Program-made: the position numbers and the translations under genes | Origin: Bolinopsis microptera | Taxonomy: Eukaryota; Ctenophora; Tentaculata; Lobata; Bolinopsidae | Direction: 5' to 3' | Length of the DNA: 64,000 nt | Assembly: GCF_026151205.1 (NCBI RefSeq) | Contig: NC_087078.1 | Location: forward strand, 8,634,675-8,698,674 | The notes under the pieces: model-generated | Told to the model about the DNA's origin: nothing | The model's database searches: none | What the model saw: only the letters and a program-made list of their open reading frames with translations | Shown: positions 24,490 to 39,400 of the stretch, piece by piece | Position numbering within the stretch: position 1 is the stretch's first letter | Layout of the letters: the number at the start of each line of letters is the position of its first letter

Positions 24490-27400
24490 GTATTTAATAT
24501 TTATAACAAGTTTATTATTAATTAGTTTATTTATATTAATAATGAGAACGTTTAATGAGGCTTGTGAATTAATTACCCTAAAATAACTTTACAGAAAATA
24601 TGTTTATTAATTCATTATTTGCGTTATCATGGTATAAACTAAGTTTACAATAAGTTAATCTAAATTAAGATAGACTCTTAGACTGTACTCCGCATGCAAT
24701 AACACACTCCGCATGCAATAAGCACACAAAGAAAACGAATGTCTGATAACTGAGAATAAGCAGACAATTGTTAGACCATATAACTGAGGGTGCCGCCTAT
24801 ACATTTACAATTAATTAAATAAGCAGGGCAGCTGGCGAGCTATAATATACTCATGCTATTGAATATTTATATAATCACCATCATTATCAGTTCATTAGCG
24901 TAACTGAATCTTAAGTGCTTAGTGCACGTGCGAAATCTTACCTTCAACTTCTGCAATCCAATTAAAAACTTCAGAACGACATTGGATTGAGTTGCGTAAT
25001 ATTTCTTAAAGAACTTTCTGGGCCTCCAAATATAACTTATTCTAACTATATTGGTATTTCTTGCAATAAACATACTTATTAATTGCAACTTGCACGAAAT
25101 ACCTTGAATGACTCTAAGACTATTTGAACCACTGATCTGGTAATATTAATCTAAAATACTAAAAGTGGGACAAGTCAGCAAAAGTAAACAACAAATAAGA
25201 CTACATACAGCTCCGGCAAGTAGATGCCGACCGGCTATTAACCGGCTATTAGCCGGCTCTTAGCCGGCTATTAACCGGCTATTAACCGGCATTACCCACC
25301 GCTCCATTACCAATAATAACACTCTTATCTTATATCAGCTCCACTATCAGTATATACTCTTATATAGCTCTCTTATTGTGAGATAATACATTCATTACAG
25401 CAATGTTATATTATTGTTCACTGCCAAATTACTTACATCCTCATGAAGATTGCGCAATGCTCTGATGAGTATTCATTATCAGAACAATGAACATGCTAAT
25501 TAAGATAGACGTGGGAACTGTGGGGGTATCTTTTGGTGAGGGAACTTTACAATTACTGCTGAAGTGAGAAGTAGAAAGGAACGGGACGATATGTTCTTAG
25601 AATTTCCAGAACTCCTGGTCCTCCGAAGGTTACTTTTCCATATTGGTATTTCCTTCATTACCAATAAGGGTAAGTTACTCTAGCCATGTTTTACAGAATG
25701 TTCTATCTAAGCTTGGTCTACGCAACTGAAGAAACATTTGTCTGCTGTTGTCTGGTCCCTTCCTATTGCTTTTGTGATTTGCAAAGAAGTGGTGGTGATT
25801 CAACAGAATGTAAATCATTTGTTCAAAGAATCCTGTGATATGTCACGTGACCAAATGCTTTACATCTTACTGGTTATAAATTGGTCACAAGGCTTAAAAT
25901 TTGTTTTTTAGTAGCTACAGCTATATTAAGGATACAAAACAGTTTTTAGGCTATTCTTATGATTCAAATGTACTAAAAATTGTGGAAATATTATTCTGAC
26001 CTCTTCATATTATGTGATAATAATGCTCAAATAAAATAAAATTGTGAAGTACGCAAATATTCTATTGGGAAAATTTACCCTAAATTCGAGTAGGAGTAAA
26101 GGAACTGAATATTTGCTAGTGAACTAAAATTATCTTTCCAGAACCAACGAACTAGAACTGCTAATAAATGGAGTAAGCTAAACTTTATCGTGTTGTGCAA
26201 AAATCCTTAATCTTTAAATCCGGTGTTGAAGGATGGTTAACTCTCCAGTGTTTAAATTGGTAGTTTTTATAATCAGTGCTGCCTTATGAAGATCTGCTGA
26301 TTGTTAACTGATAGCTTAGGTAACCCGTTGGGTCTATCAAGAAGTCAGCCCTCATATCTTGAAAATGCAGAACGGAAGAACGAAAACCAGGAATGCTATT
26401 GTCGACTGATGTAATTCTAACTCGCTCTCAACAAATATCGAAATATCTGTCAGTGTCGAAATATGCGTTCCCAGAGATGACATATTACAAAAGATGTTAA
26501 TTAAATCTATTGATAGCTACTGTATTTTAGTATTTTGTTAATGGCTGGGCTAGACTACTAAACACATTGTTCTCTTCTAACTGCAACAATGAAGTTTCAC
26601 ATAGCCCGGAAACACTACAGGCATTCATTACAGCGGCGGCATATATCACATTACCACGTACTCACAGTTTGTTGCTAGAGGAAGTTGTCTGTATGTACTA
26701 TGTAGCTATGGAAGTTGGGACAAACTGAGGATATGAGAGGTCTGATGTGGGATAAGGTTATATAGGAGAAATATTTTGCGTAGATAAGACTTAGTTCCGA
26801 AATAGTAAAAGTGGTCTAGCATCTAACAATATAAAGCGTAACAAAAATTACCGTATTTAGCACGAAACAATAATTATGCGGGTACAAATAGTTTTAATTA
26901 AAAATAGTAACCCGTGTTTAAACGAACAAAGGCAATTCAGAAAAAGAAATAGTTCAGCAAGAAAATTCTTCAAGATGTTTGGTTACATACCGTTAGCTCA
27001 GAGCTGCATCAATAGAGATAACTCCTTAACTTAAATTATTATTAACTACAGAATATTACCTTAACGCTCACATCTTTCAGAATAGAGGAACAACCGAACC
27101 CGTGCGAGGAAAAATTCGAGATGGAACACAGCGAAAAGTCTTTACCAAAAACACCCTCAAAGTCGGACAGTGAGAAATCACCAACTAAAAAGTCCGGAAC
27201 TCGCTCTAAGAGTGAGAAAAGCAAGTCCTCCCCAAATGCTGGGAGTGTTGGTGTTGGTGGTGGGGAGGGGGATGTTAAGGCGAGTCTCATGGACTCTCTA
27301 GCCCAACTGGACCCACAAGCTCTACTTCTGATACAGGTTAGAAGTAATGACATCAGCTAACTGAGTAACTGTAAAGGTAGACTGTACTTTTTCCAATCTA

Positions 27401-30400
27401 TGATTGCGTTTAGCAATAACATCCCTAATTTGATTGCCTTCACTGTTTCTGTGGTCAACATGACGTTAGGAAATAGACAATGAAGTAGCTTCATTTACTA
27501 ACGATTCCCAAATGGGATTAGCTCCACAATCATGACTGTAAGCAGTGAAGTGAAAGTGCAGCTACTTATACATATGATATTGAAAAGTGCGGAGCAATCA
27601 GCAAACCTCAACTGATAACCACGACTGCGATCATAAACAATAAATTTGGAAAATGAACAATCAAACAGCCAATTGCAAGCAATGAAACGAACTCCACGAT
27701 CACTTTTCTCAACTGTAACCTATCTAAGTAGTGAAATGGGAGTGTGACTCCTGACACTCAAATACCGGTGATTAAGATGAGAAACACCCTATAAGTGTGC
27801 AGCAACTTGATAACAGGTCACATGACAGGTCACATGACTGCTCCTGCTGTCTGCCAGTCTATGATAACGAGGACTGTAGTCAGGTGAAACTCTCAGTCAT
27901 GAATAAGCCCGGTTTTAATTCAATAACACTTTAAAACGGCTGGATGGTAGCGACCTGATACAGCTGATAGACTCGGGTTAGGTTCAAAGAATACACCAGT
28001 ATCCCCGCATAATCAACACCCGTATTAAATATAGTGACAGGTTCAACACTTGCAGTTCCGATGACCACGTCGACCACCTTGCTTATCTAGTTGTGAAACT
28101 ATTTCATTGGAACAAACTTCGAAAAATTAACACTTCTGCTCGTTCAAAGAAATTGTTGAAGTAAAATTTAGAAACTCGGTACTTATGGCCATATATTTTC
28201 TGTCAGGTTGATGAAATATTCCAGTTCTCTTATAAAACTGTCAGTCTACCTGTGCCGCAAGAATAATAATTTCTGCTTAGCGTCTGTAATCATGTATTTA
28301 ATTGTAGCAGCAAATAGCCCATTGTTAATTTGTTGCCTTAACGAGTGTCGGTAATTAGCCAAACTATTAGCTAGACTCTTAACTAAACTATTAGCTAGAC
28401 TCGTAACTAAACTATTAGCTAGACTCTTAACTAAACTATTAGCTAGACTCTTAACTAAACTATTACCTAGACTCTTTACTAAACTATTAGCTAGACTCTT
28501 AACTAAACTATTAGCTAGACTCTTTACTAAACTATTAGCTAGACTCTTTACTAAACTATTAGCTAGACTCTTAACTAAACTATTAGCTAGACTCTTTACT
28601 AAACTATTAGCTAGACTCTTAACTAAACTATTAGCTAGACTCTTAACTAAACTATTAGCTAGACTCTTAACTAAACTATTAGCTAGACTCTTTACTAAAC
28701 TATTAGATAGACTCTTAACTAAACTATTAGCAAAGATAACCAGATAAGTAAACCCTGCGTCTAACACTCCAATGTTTCAGAGTATGGTGGAAGAGATAAA
28801 CCAGAGTAAAGATCAGTCAGGAGAAAAGAAGGAGAAGAAGGAGAAGACAGCAGAACCCGCACCCCTAACTACACAACAGCTCCAGCAGGTCCGAGCTATA
28901 GCCTATATTAGTATATTCACTGTTACTAATCCTTATTTCGTATCTTATTTGGTGATGTTAGATGAAGTGGTATGCTGCTTAGTTCTTGATTTAACTAACT
29001 CTACTTTGATGACCAGTACCGCGGAGACTTCAGAATAATTTATTTCTGTATCTTTGCATCCATGGCTAAATCAAATTTGTATTTTGTATCAGATATACAA
29101 CCAACATTCCCGAGCGCATTACATAAACATGTGTCAGTGTTTACTGTTGAGAGGTGGAAAGTGGTACTGCAAAAGGTGTGATATCGAAAAATGCAAATAA
29201 ATTTTGCCGGTTTCCCAACATGAACAATTTCCGAATTGTCATCAAAATTCAAAACGTGGGAAAATTTTGGCGATTCATTAAATATCAAAATTGTGAACAG
29301 TGCGTTTTTACACAATATTTCTTCAAATTAAAACCAAAGTCTAGGATATTATGGTATCGGTAAAAATAAAATATAAACTTTTATAAAAAATAAAATATAA
29401 ACCTTTATACAAATGTATATGTAAGACTCGAATATTTTCCGTCAGCCTTTAACTCTAATAGTTAAGGTTTCAGGTATGCACTAGGGCCGATTACATACCA
29501 GAATTAGAGTAACTAGGCCATTATTTTAAAGGAATTTTACAGGTAATCTGTACTATTTCGTGTAGTAGATTGCATCAAAAATTGCGTTCAACTTTAACTT
29601 TTCTTAGTTCTTTCTCAATAATATTCACTCCATGAAATAAAATAACCAACTTGATACAATATCGATACAAATTTAGAAACTTAAATGATATAAATATATG
29701 TGTTGTTAAACATACAGGGTGGGCCAAAAGTCAGTGGGCATACGTTGGCCTTAATAGCTCCGCTGTGTTTTATATTTGAGAGCTGTTGCTTTGCAGATGG
29801 CATACTGTACTTACTGGTTCGAGGATTTCGTCGTCAAAATTTGGAAATTCGAATATTTTAGACTACGCCCATTCAATATTAAAACACCTATATTATTTTC
29901 TCTGAACATGCTGAACGCCTATTTCTTTCAGAGACGGTAGATTATTAAATGTTGCATATGATCTGAAAACATGAGGCAAAACGGATTAGAAATGACGAAG
30001 TTATCAAGCATTTTCTGTATCTCGTTAACAACATTGACTGGGTGATTATGTGACACCGTGACACGACACCTTAATTGGGCACCCTTAACAATTCCCATAA
30101 TGTTTAACGGGGTGGTTAACAGGGGTCACCTAATCACGTGATTAGGTAAACCAATCACCTGATCACACGTTATGAATAAACTCGTTATGCTTCATATCTC
30201 TGTCATCTGAGAAGCTACAGTTCTAATTTTTTCAGAACAAACGTAATTCGAATGGCCAAACACAATTCAATAAAATTTAGCTCGATTCGACTATCAAAAC
30301 TATCAAATAAATGCAAAAATGAACCTTCATTTGAAAAAAATGAACTCTAATATTTATTGATTTGACAAATTCCTTGAACCAGTGGTGGTAGTAAGTCATA

Positions 30401-33400
30401 CCAGAAAGAATTATTTCAATTGGGCACTCAGTGACTGAGCTATTAAGGCCAACGTATGCCCACGTTGGTATTATACGATAAAGAAATATTTGCAAAGGAG
30501 CTGTAAGTTATAATTAGGAACCGCCCGGAGCTAGAACTGTTGCAATAATTACTGATAATAGAACTGTGACGTTCATAATAATGCAATTTTATGCAATTAA
30601 AAGCAATGACGAGGCTGAAAATTGCAAAATGATCCACAAATTAATAATTATATAACGCTCAGAGCTGTGATGACCCCTACTAAATATATGTTAAAGTAAA
30701 CAAACAAAGCAACAAGCAGCCTTTACTGTATACAGTGTGAACAGTGAAAGGAACTAGATATAAACTATCCAAACAAAGGTAATATTGTAACACGGGATTT
30801 TTCTAAAGAATTCTCTAAAGAAACGACCCAAATAGGTGCAGGCGCGTAGAAGCTTGAGCTCTTGTAAAGCGGTGTTTTCATGCTTCAATGAGTTGAGACC
30901 GTGACAATATGCGAGCTTGTGAAATGAATATTATTCCAAGTCAACTCGTTTAGAATCACCAGGTGAGGGGTCAGATAATGGCTATAAAACTGTCTCCAGG
31001 ATATAAGAAGTTATCAAACCATTATGTGGTGTTTATTAAACCATTATATATAGCACAGCTGGTTTAATAAATATATTTTATTTATTTAATCGCCTCAAAG
31101 AGGAGTTCTTCAGTGCTCTACACGACGCCTACGAGGGCCACTCGAAAACAGGCATGACATGAGAAAAATAACTTATTTTGTGAAATATTACAGAATATTA
31201 GCATAGTCATGTTTCTGTCAATTTTGTCGCGGCCTCTCCGTTAATATATTTTGTAGCACCGTGCTAGCAAAGATTTAGAAATGTCCACACCTACAGTAGA
31301 ACTTATAGTATTATGAAAACTTTTATGGTTTTATACTGTTATGTCATCAAATTAAGAGAACCAAATAATCAAATATTTGAGAAGTTTTAACAAATTTGAC
31401 CACCTTTCACCAATATTTATCATATCTATCATGCCGATATTAAGCAACTAAATGGGGATAATGTTTATTGTAAAACTTATTAACAATATTTCTACCTCAG
31501 TTGAAACAACAGTTGACAAAAATGGCACTAAAGAAGACATCTCAATCTTCAAGCAAAGGTAAGACTTCTAACAACCAAAATTACACGGCAAGCAGGATAT
31601 TTATTGTCTATACTTCTATACTAAACTGTGACTAACATAATATTATGTACCTACTAATCCAGCTAGACTCTAGTTATCACAATGAACAGATCTCAAACCT
31701 AAAGAGTTAGAAGCTCATCCAAGCAATGAGCGAATACTTACATACTTAAACATCATACTAACATATGTATTTACAACAACGAGTTATTGTAATGATGAGA
31801 GGTGGATCAAGCTCTCAAACCCTTAGTACCCACACAACAAGTACTGAGACTATACAGGGTGTCTACTCTCCGTATTACACGTGTAACCATGAGTTAATGA
31901 GTAGACATTTCTGTGTAACACCCAAACAATGTATTGTTGGGTAATTCTTGGTATAACGACAATGGTTATTCATATCCTGGAACCACATTAAAGACTGTCG
32001 GGCTCTTAATTTCCGGTTATAGCCCACTTTTTTGCTGGCATTTAATGCCGAACATCGCTTAAAATTATCCGAGCAAACAAACGTGTACCAAGTTGGTGGA
32101 TGTTTCGCCGGAACTGATAGATTATGTCAATGTCTAGATATTCAAGCCCATCTTATATGGGTTGATGGCCGAATAATCGTTATAGAACTACATATTATAG
32201 AACCATGGGCATAATGAACACCATTATGCGCAGTCTTAGTTGAACCCGCTCCATTGGAGACAGTGACCTAACATTATGCAAAATGTAGATTTAGCGGCCA
32301 CCTTGTGAGAGGAAGCAAGTGTTAGCGTAAACCATAACAGAAACTTCAATGGTTTGTTTTGATCAGCAATTTAGCTATTACATTATTAACTAGATATAGA
32401 AGGCGGGACTAGCAAGGTTTCCAGTTACCTCTGATCCTTCATCAAATTACCTGAACGTCCGTGATACCAACAGTAGTAACTTAATGTGTGTTGGTGGAAT
32501 ATTAGAAGCTGTCGGCCAGATTTCTGAAGAAAGAGTTTATTGGAATGATGCCAAGTTAGATCATGTCATGAGTGGTATCGGCAGTTTTTTACAATAATTA
32601 ATCTAGACAATGTCAGTACGAGGCTCCATTGATAGCTCTACGACATTTGATCCTCCGAAATTTAACATCACGGCGATTGCTCTCCATTTTAAAGTAATTT
32701 AAATGTTAAATTACACCGAACCCAAATGGAAATAAACAAGTGATACATAACAAAACCCAAAACCGGACAAAAAACTTAGTATTAAAGGGTTGTTTAAAAT
32801 ATCAGTGGGTAAGATTTCTCGATACGCCAGTCGTTATAATTTAAACAGAGACCTATTTCAGGTACCCCGCCACCTTACAACGCTAACCACAACACCAAAC
32901 CTCCTGTAACGAGGTCAATAGAGGAGGAGATCCTTATGCGACTATCATCAAGGTATAGCAATCTTGTATCAACCATAAACGAGCCTAAGATGAGCGGTGA
33001 TTTAATAAATTCATCAAAGAATCTAAACCGTCACCTTCACTCTTTTCCATCCATTCTGACTCTCCCCTCACCAGGTTGTCAATAATATCGGAGATGACAG
33101 AACCTGCAGAAGATCAGGATATATCAGAGCGGGATATAACATACAACAGCGAACTAACGACCAGTGGAACTAATGATACAGGTTGGTGATACTGATAAAA
33201 GGGTTAGACTGGCAATGTGCCAGGGTTGTTCTGGCATTGTGCCAACTAAATGTTAGACTTGTCACGCTATTATACACGAACCTCTTATTCATTAATTGGT
33301 GGGGAGCCATTTAGAGAAATGTAGGTTTTGGCACTGTCAGACAAACTTAGATCACTAGCTTCGCCTGGGGTATACTGTAGGTGTATCACTACACAAAGGA

Positions 33401-36400
33401 ACCCATGTGGCATGAACATTGGTCACTCGCAGTCGAATTGTTATGCTGATCACTGCTGCACTCTACTAAGCTACTACTTATATACATACTGTGAGGAGGA
33501 GTTCATCTTGGATACCCCAGACATTATTTCTCAGATCAACAGCTACAACAAGGAGACGCTAAAGGGCGCTTCTAGAAACTTGCAGCTCTTTACTCTAGAC
33601 GTGGCAGCATTATATCCTAGCATCAGGCCTGAACTAGCGCTTACTGCTCTTGAGGATGCCCTCAATAGTGATACCAACTTCTCACAAGAGCTAAAAGCGG
33701 CTTTGCATGAGTTCACTGACCTGATTTTCCGGGAGTCCTTTGTCACTTATCAGGGAGAGGGATACATTAACAAGGAGGGTATCCCGACGGGAAATTGTAT
33801 CTCAAGACAAGTGGCAGATGTGACGATGCATTGGCTATTGTTTAAACAGATCAAAGGAAAGATGAAAAACTGGAGTTTGATAGACCTCTGGAGGAGATTT
33901 ATTGATGATGTACTTGGGGTGTGGTTAGGAACAGTCCGACAGTTCAATCTATTCGTGGAGCAACTGAACAAACTGGCAGAACCATTTGGAATCAGATTTG
34001 CTGACCAACAAATCGGTAAAACTGTTAATTTCCTTGACATCACTCTAACCTTGGATACTTACAACCAGATCCAATATAGACTCTACAGAAAGGAGACAGA
34101 TGCTAGGAATTACTTGCGAACGGATAGCTTTCATCCTCACCATGTATTCGAATCTGTGGCGTTTTCCCAGATGATACGAATCATAGAAAGGAACTCGCAA
34201 GACTCAACCTGTGTAGAAGACTTAATGGAGCTGAAAGCAGATTTATCTAAAAGCGGACATAACAGCGTTAAGTTAGAGGAGATCGAGCCGAGAGCAGTTG
34301 TCAGAGTACTGGAGAACACCCACGGAGCCAACAGGTCTAAGGAGAGTGAGAACGCTGATAACTTAGTCTTTTCAGTACAACACTCTTCGGACAACATTCA
34401 GCTGAAGAAGTTGATTCACGAACTTGGACCGGACATCAGGAGGATATGTGGAGATATACGTGTGATATTTGCCACACGAAAACATCCTTCAATCGGAAAC
34501 AGGGTAGTGAATCGACAACTTGGAAATAAGGCTGAATGTCCCCAAAAAACATCACAGAAGTGCTCAGCCCCTGGATGCAAGACTTGCCCGGTATTGTTCG
34601 ATCTTGACTCTAAGATCATGGTCAACGGCATGGAGCTTAATCTAGACGAATCCCTCACGTGCAAAGATAAGCACATTATTTACGTTGCACAATGCCAGCA
34701 GTGTAGGGCTATTGAGGGATCTGAGGACACTTACTTTGGGCAGACGTTGACTCCATTCCACATTAGGCTCAATGGGCACCGGAACAAGTTCAACATTGAC
34801 GACCGTGCCCTCTACGAGCACTCAGCCTTATCAATGCATTGTTACGATGTACACAAGGACACTTTCAGTTTTGACTGTTTCAAATTCGGGATTGTGAAAA
34901 AGACTAAACCTTCCCTATTAGATAGGGAAGAGGCTAGATTTTGTGCAAAGTTTAGAACTAATGTTTGGGGTTTAAATAGGATGGAAATTAAAAGGTAGTT
35001 TTTTTGTGGTTTTTACCAATATCTGTAATTAATTAATTTTAACAATTTTGTGCCAATTTTGCGTCATTTTCCTTTATAAATTTTATCTACCACGCTATCA
35101 GTGAAACAATTTTATCGTATTCCAATTTCTGATCGACTTTCATGATATTCTCTAATCATGACCTTTTTATAAATTTTTGAATCTCTTTGACTGAGTATTA
35201 TGATTGATTTTATCTGACTAATTTATTTCTTTTTTGTAGGCTCTAGCGATGTAATAAACGAAGTTTCCAAGCCAAATTTGTGTGTTTCCCTTCGTGTCCA
35301 AAATCAATCACTTATATACATATATAGTTAAACAGAACAGTTGCAGTGGTTAGAATACCAGAGATAATTAAGGTAATGATGTCTCTACTCTCTTATGATT
35401 ATGCAAAGTATTGTGGCTCCTGACTCAAGCAACTCCTTTGAGATTAGAAGATTGATTGCACATGAAATTCCAAGTTATGTCTCTTATTATTGTAGACTCT
35501 ATCAAAAGGAAACTTAGATCATGGTTAACATTTAACAATCAAACTTTGATAGCGGATAAAGAAGTGAAACAGCGTACAACCCAAATAAATACAGGGAAAT
35601 TACATGATGATTGTACTTAAATTCCTTAAAGTTCAAATAAGACTCGGGTGAATAAGGATCTTAGATTTTAAACACAAAAAATTTAAATAAAAAGGAACGT
35701 CGCATAGTACTAAGTCGGGCCACGTACTAAGTTTGGTCACGTACTAAGTCGGGTCACGTACTAAGTTGGGTCACGTACTAAGTCGGGTCACGTACTAAGT
35801 CGGGTCACGTACTAAGTCGGGTCACGTACTAAGTTGGGTCACGTACTAAGTCGGGTCACGTACTAGATTGGACTACGTTCTACTGAGTCTGCAGTGCAAA
35901 TTCGTTTTTATATGGTCATCGTAAGGGTAGGGGCCTTTACGGTTAGGGACGCGTCGACCACCAATATCTGATATCTGTAACTCTTAACATATATCTCTGT
36001 TTCAGGTGATGTGATACTGAGTGAATTTGATGACACACTTGATGGAACAGATGATGAGTTACTGGACGAAGATGATGGGATCAGTAGTTTGGGAAGCTTA
36101 AGTAGTACTGGTACGAAACACATATTCATGGAATGTTTTATAGCTTTATAAACTCCACTATCATACCGTCCGTTCGAATTTAATTTCGTAGTTCGTACTA
36201 CTTATCAGTAGGAACTTAGTGAGAATGTGCTGGCATGTTTGCTTTCAAGGTCTTACTGGACCAAACCTACCATAAAGTCAGATTTAATTTAACCCCTTTA
36301 ACCATCTACAACCCCCCTCCAGGACTAGAGACCCCGGATGTTCCACCTGCTGAACCAACACAACAACAACTACCACCAGTAGTTTTCTGCTCCCCCTCCC

Positions 36401-39400
36401 CTCCTCCACCTCCGCAAGCATTCCGCAACACCCCATCTCCGCAAGCAACCCCTCACTCCCCCTCTTACTCCCCACAACCTCCCCTCACTCCCAGATCAGA
36501 GGTTGTAAAGAGTAGGGACCGGTTTAAAGCTGCTAAAAACAAGTCTGGGACTCAGAGGGCTTTTGGGATGAACTTTAGTAACAACTACAAAATAGATAAA
36601 GGTAGGTGGTTGGTTTGAGACCGAATAAAATGGTTATTTCTCCAACTAAACTAAACATCAAATATTTATCAATTGTTAATAGTTTTTCGGGTTAAATTTG
36701 GTCTGGCTGAATGACCAATACAGAGATTTCGAAAAAGTGACCATATGCAAACACAAAAGAATACAAACAAAAGAATACGCAAAAATAATGCAAAAGCATA
36801 TCATTCGCCGCTTCGCGTACAGATCAAGTACGAGTTTGGCGTAATTAGCACTTTCAATCAACTCGGTATATGACGTATCGTTCTGATGTACTTTAAGATT
36901 GCTTTCTATTCAAGATATAAAGTTCATTAGCTGCAACAAAAGATATTCATATGATATACAACTATAATTACTTATGATAAATAACCAGTCATTCATCAAC
37001 TATTTATCAACAATAATACTAAAGAGGCCGGCTTGCCGCGAATCTTCAGTGCAAACACGAGCCAAGAAACCATGATCGAATACTAACGAAAAAATAAAGC
37101 GTGGAAAAACGTAACAGTAAACGTGCTTCATTGTCTAACTCGTGCACAGGATGCCTTCATTTGATTATGGTCATCTGCTATATAGCTGCCTGCCATTAAA
37201 CTAGTATGTTCCTTGTTCCTTGATAAAATAGGAAAAGATTACTTAAAAAAGCTTAGTAAACTCTCTAGATAGAATTAGAGAAACCCAAACACTATTCTGG
37301 AGTGATGTTATGAAGTGTTACTGGATGCAAGGCCGTACCTAGCTCCTAAAATTGCTGAATCTTCAAGAACCTGGAACACATTAATGAAAAGCTCTAATAT
37401 TATAGCAGTGCTCGTCACAGAGTTAATCGGAAACCTGTTCGAGGAGACGTTAAGGTGGAAAGTGGTAACACCTTCTATTGTTGTGCTTAGCGTCGGCAAG
37501 TAATCTGAGAATCTGTTCATTACCTTCTCCAATCGCATAATGCTATATTATGATAATGCTAGCTGGCGCAAGTTGTGATAAGCAGTAATGACTAATGAGT
37601 TACGATATAAGCAGTTAGTTCTCCTTCAGCTCAATGTAGCGTCCTTACTCCTTAGTCGGCATTACGTATAGTCGGTACCACTCGGTATACACCAAGCATA
37701 TAGATTATATATGCAAATGTTTATAAATTAACTAACATAACTGACAGGTAGCAAAGGGGAACTTATTACTTATGATAATAAACTCTCCGAGAACAATATA
37801 ATTACAAGTTTAGCAGCGCACACGAGAGCTCAACACATTTTCCATGTACCTGAAGACAGATAACAATTAGGTATCAGCACGTTTTATCTCAGTACTATTA
37901 ACAATTCAGATACCTAGCATGTCACATTTGTATTAATATAACAGGTCTCGTTAATAGACTGTAACAAATTAAAATATTAACAAACTCATTTATAAAATAT
38001 TGACAAACTAGCATTTAGAGGAATATAAAGGTATGAAAGACTTGGAGAATAAAGTATAAACTTTATCAATGACTTATAGTTATTGACTATTGAGCCACTT
38101 CGACCGAGAGCTCGGTTTAAAGGCATCACAAAACTAACTTGGTATCAGTTATTGTCAATCTGTAAAATAATTAAAATATTGAAATCTAACAGACCTGCTA
38201 GTTAATCAACACGTTTCTTAGAAAGAAATGAAAAGATTTGAACAGACCAAGCTATTAGTATTAACTGAAAAATTGAAAGAATCTGCATGGTGACATGTTG
38301 CTGATGTGATGGAATGATAAACACCCAAAATAGTTTGTTTCCTACAGTGAAACTGTGAAGTTTTCGTACATTCATGGCCGTACCCAAAGATACCCAAAGA
38401 AAGTTCACAAGAACCTGGAACGTACAACGGTACAAATCACTGATTATGGTGGAAATCTGTGAGAGAATGCTGGGAAATTCGTGCATCGCGTGGGCAAGTT
38501 GTGAAACTATTTTAACAGATATATTCCGGTGCACTTATTTTATTCTTTCGAAACAGGTCGCGAAAGATATGAGCATACATCAACGACGATAAAAGTGCAT
38601 TAATAAAAGTGCATAATATGGAGTCATGTCATAGTTAAACTTCGAAAAATTCTTTTCAGATTCTTGTCGGCCTCACGAGAGTTGTTGAAGACGGTTAAGA
38701 TTGGGCCATTCCTTGATAACTTAAGTTATTTAATCTTCTTTAAAATTAACTTCGCAACCATAGAAATTACAGAACAATATAAGAAAGAGAGGTGAACACA
38801 GCAAATTTTCTGTGCTGGTTCACGGTTATCAACAAACAATAACGGTGAGAATTGAGCAAGAAGTATGAATCACACTGTTTCAGCAGTTTCGCCAGAGTTA
38901 TTTCAAGACAATTACCACATTCTTTACATACAATGCAGCTGTTACAATCTTATAGCAAAAACAATAGATGTGCAAAAGAATTCTCATCAAAGTTAAACAT
39001 TGTTTAACTTTGCTGAGAATTCTTTTCTTCGGCAGACGAGCACAATTCTGTGAAATCATTTCGTGGGAGTTGTGATAAATATTGCCCCATACCTTGAAAC
39101 CTTAGAAGCTTTTATTTTAACACCTGTATAAGTAATATGCAAAGCATATTAAATGAAATATAGCATTTTTATCCTGCTAAAAGTGAGAATAAAGATAACC
39201 GTTGTTAAATCGAGCGAAAATGTTTTAATGAATTGTATTGGGACTCTGCACAGTTCCAGAGCCATAGACATCATCAGATGTCTTCAGTCGCTAAGCAATT
39301 TACTCAGTAACCTGCAAAGAGCTAGAGGTGATAGAACTGCCGCAGATGTCTTCGTCCCATTAATTTTCACAACTGATTATGTGGAATAGAATTGCCGTCT

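Noticed and set aside
28246-28767. 173-codon minus-strand frame with NSLVKSLA repeats
   Set aside because: It is produced by a 24-bp minisatellite whose unit is a multiple of three. The array is intronic and the flanking residues lack coding character.
33543-34676. Minus-strand frames within the Penelope-like element
   Set aside because: Shadows of the reverse transcriptase frame.
35240-35330. Possible exon after TTTTTGTAG encoding GSSDVINE
   Set aside because: No donor gives the phase needed by the next exon, while the exon ending at 33181 joins directly to the exon at 36006 in phase. Kept out of the gene model.
38202-38592. Overlapping frames on both strands in the tandem duplication
   Set aside because: Copy 2 changes the frame by a 5-bp deletion without any compensation, and composition is not coding-like.
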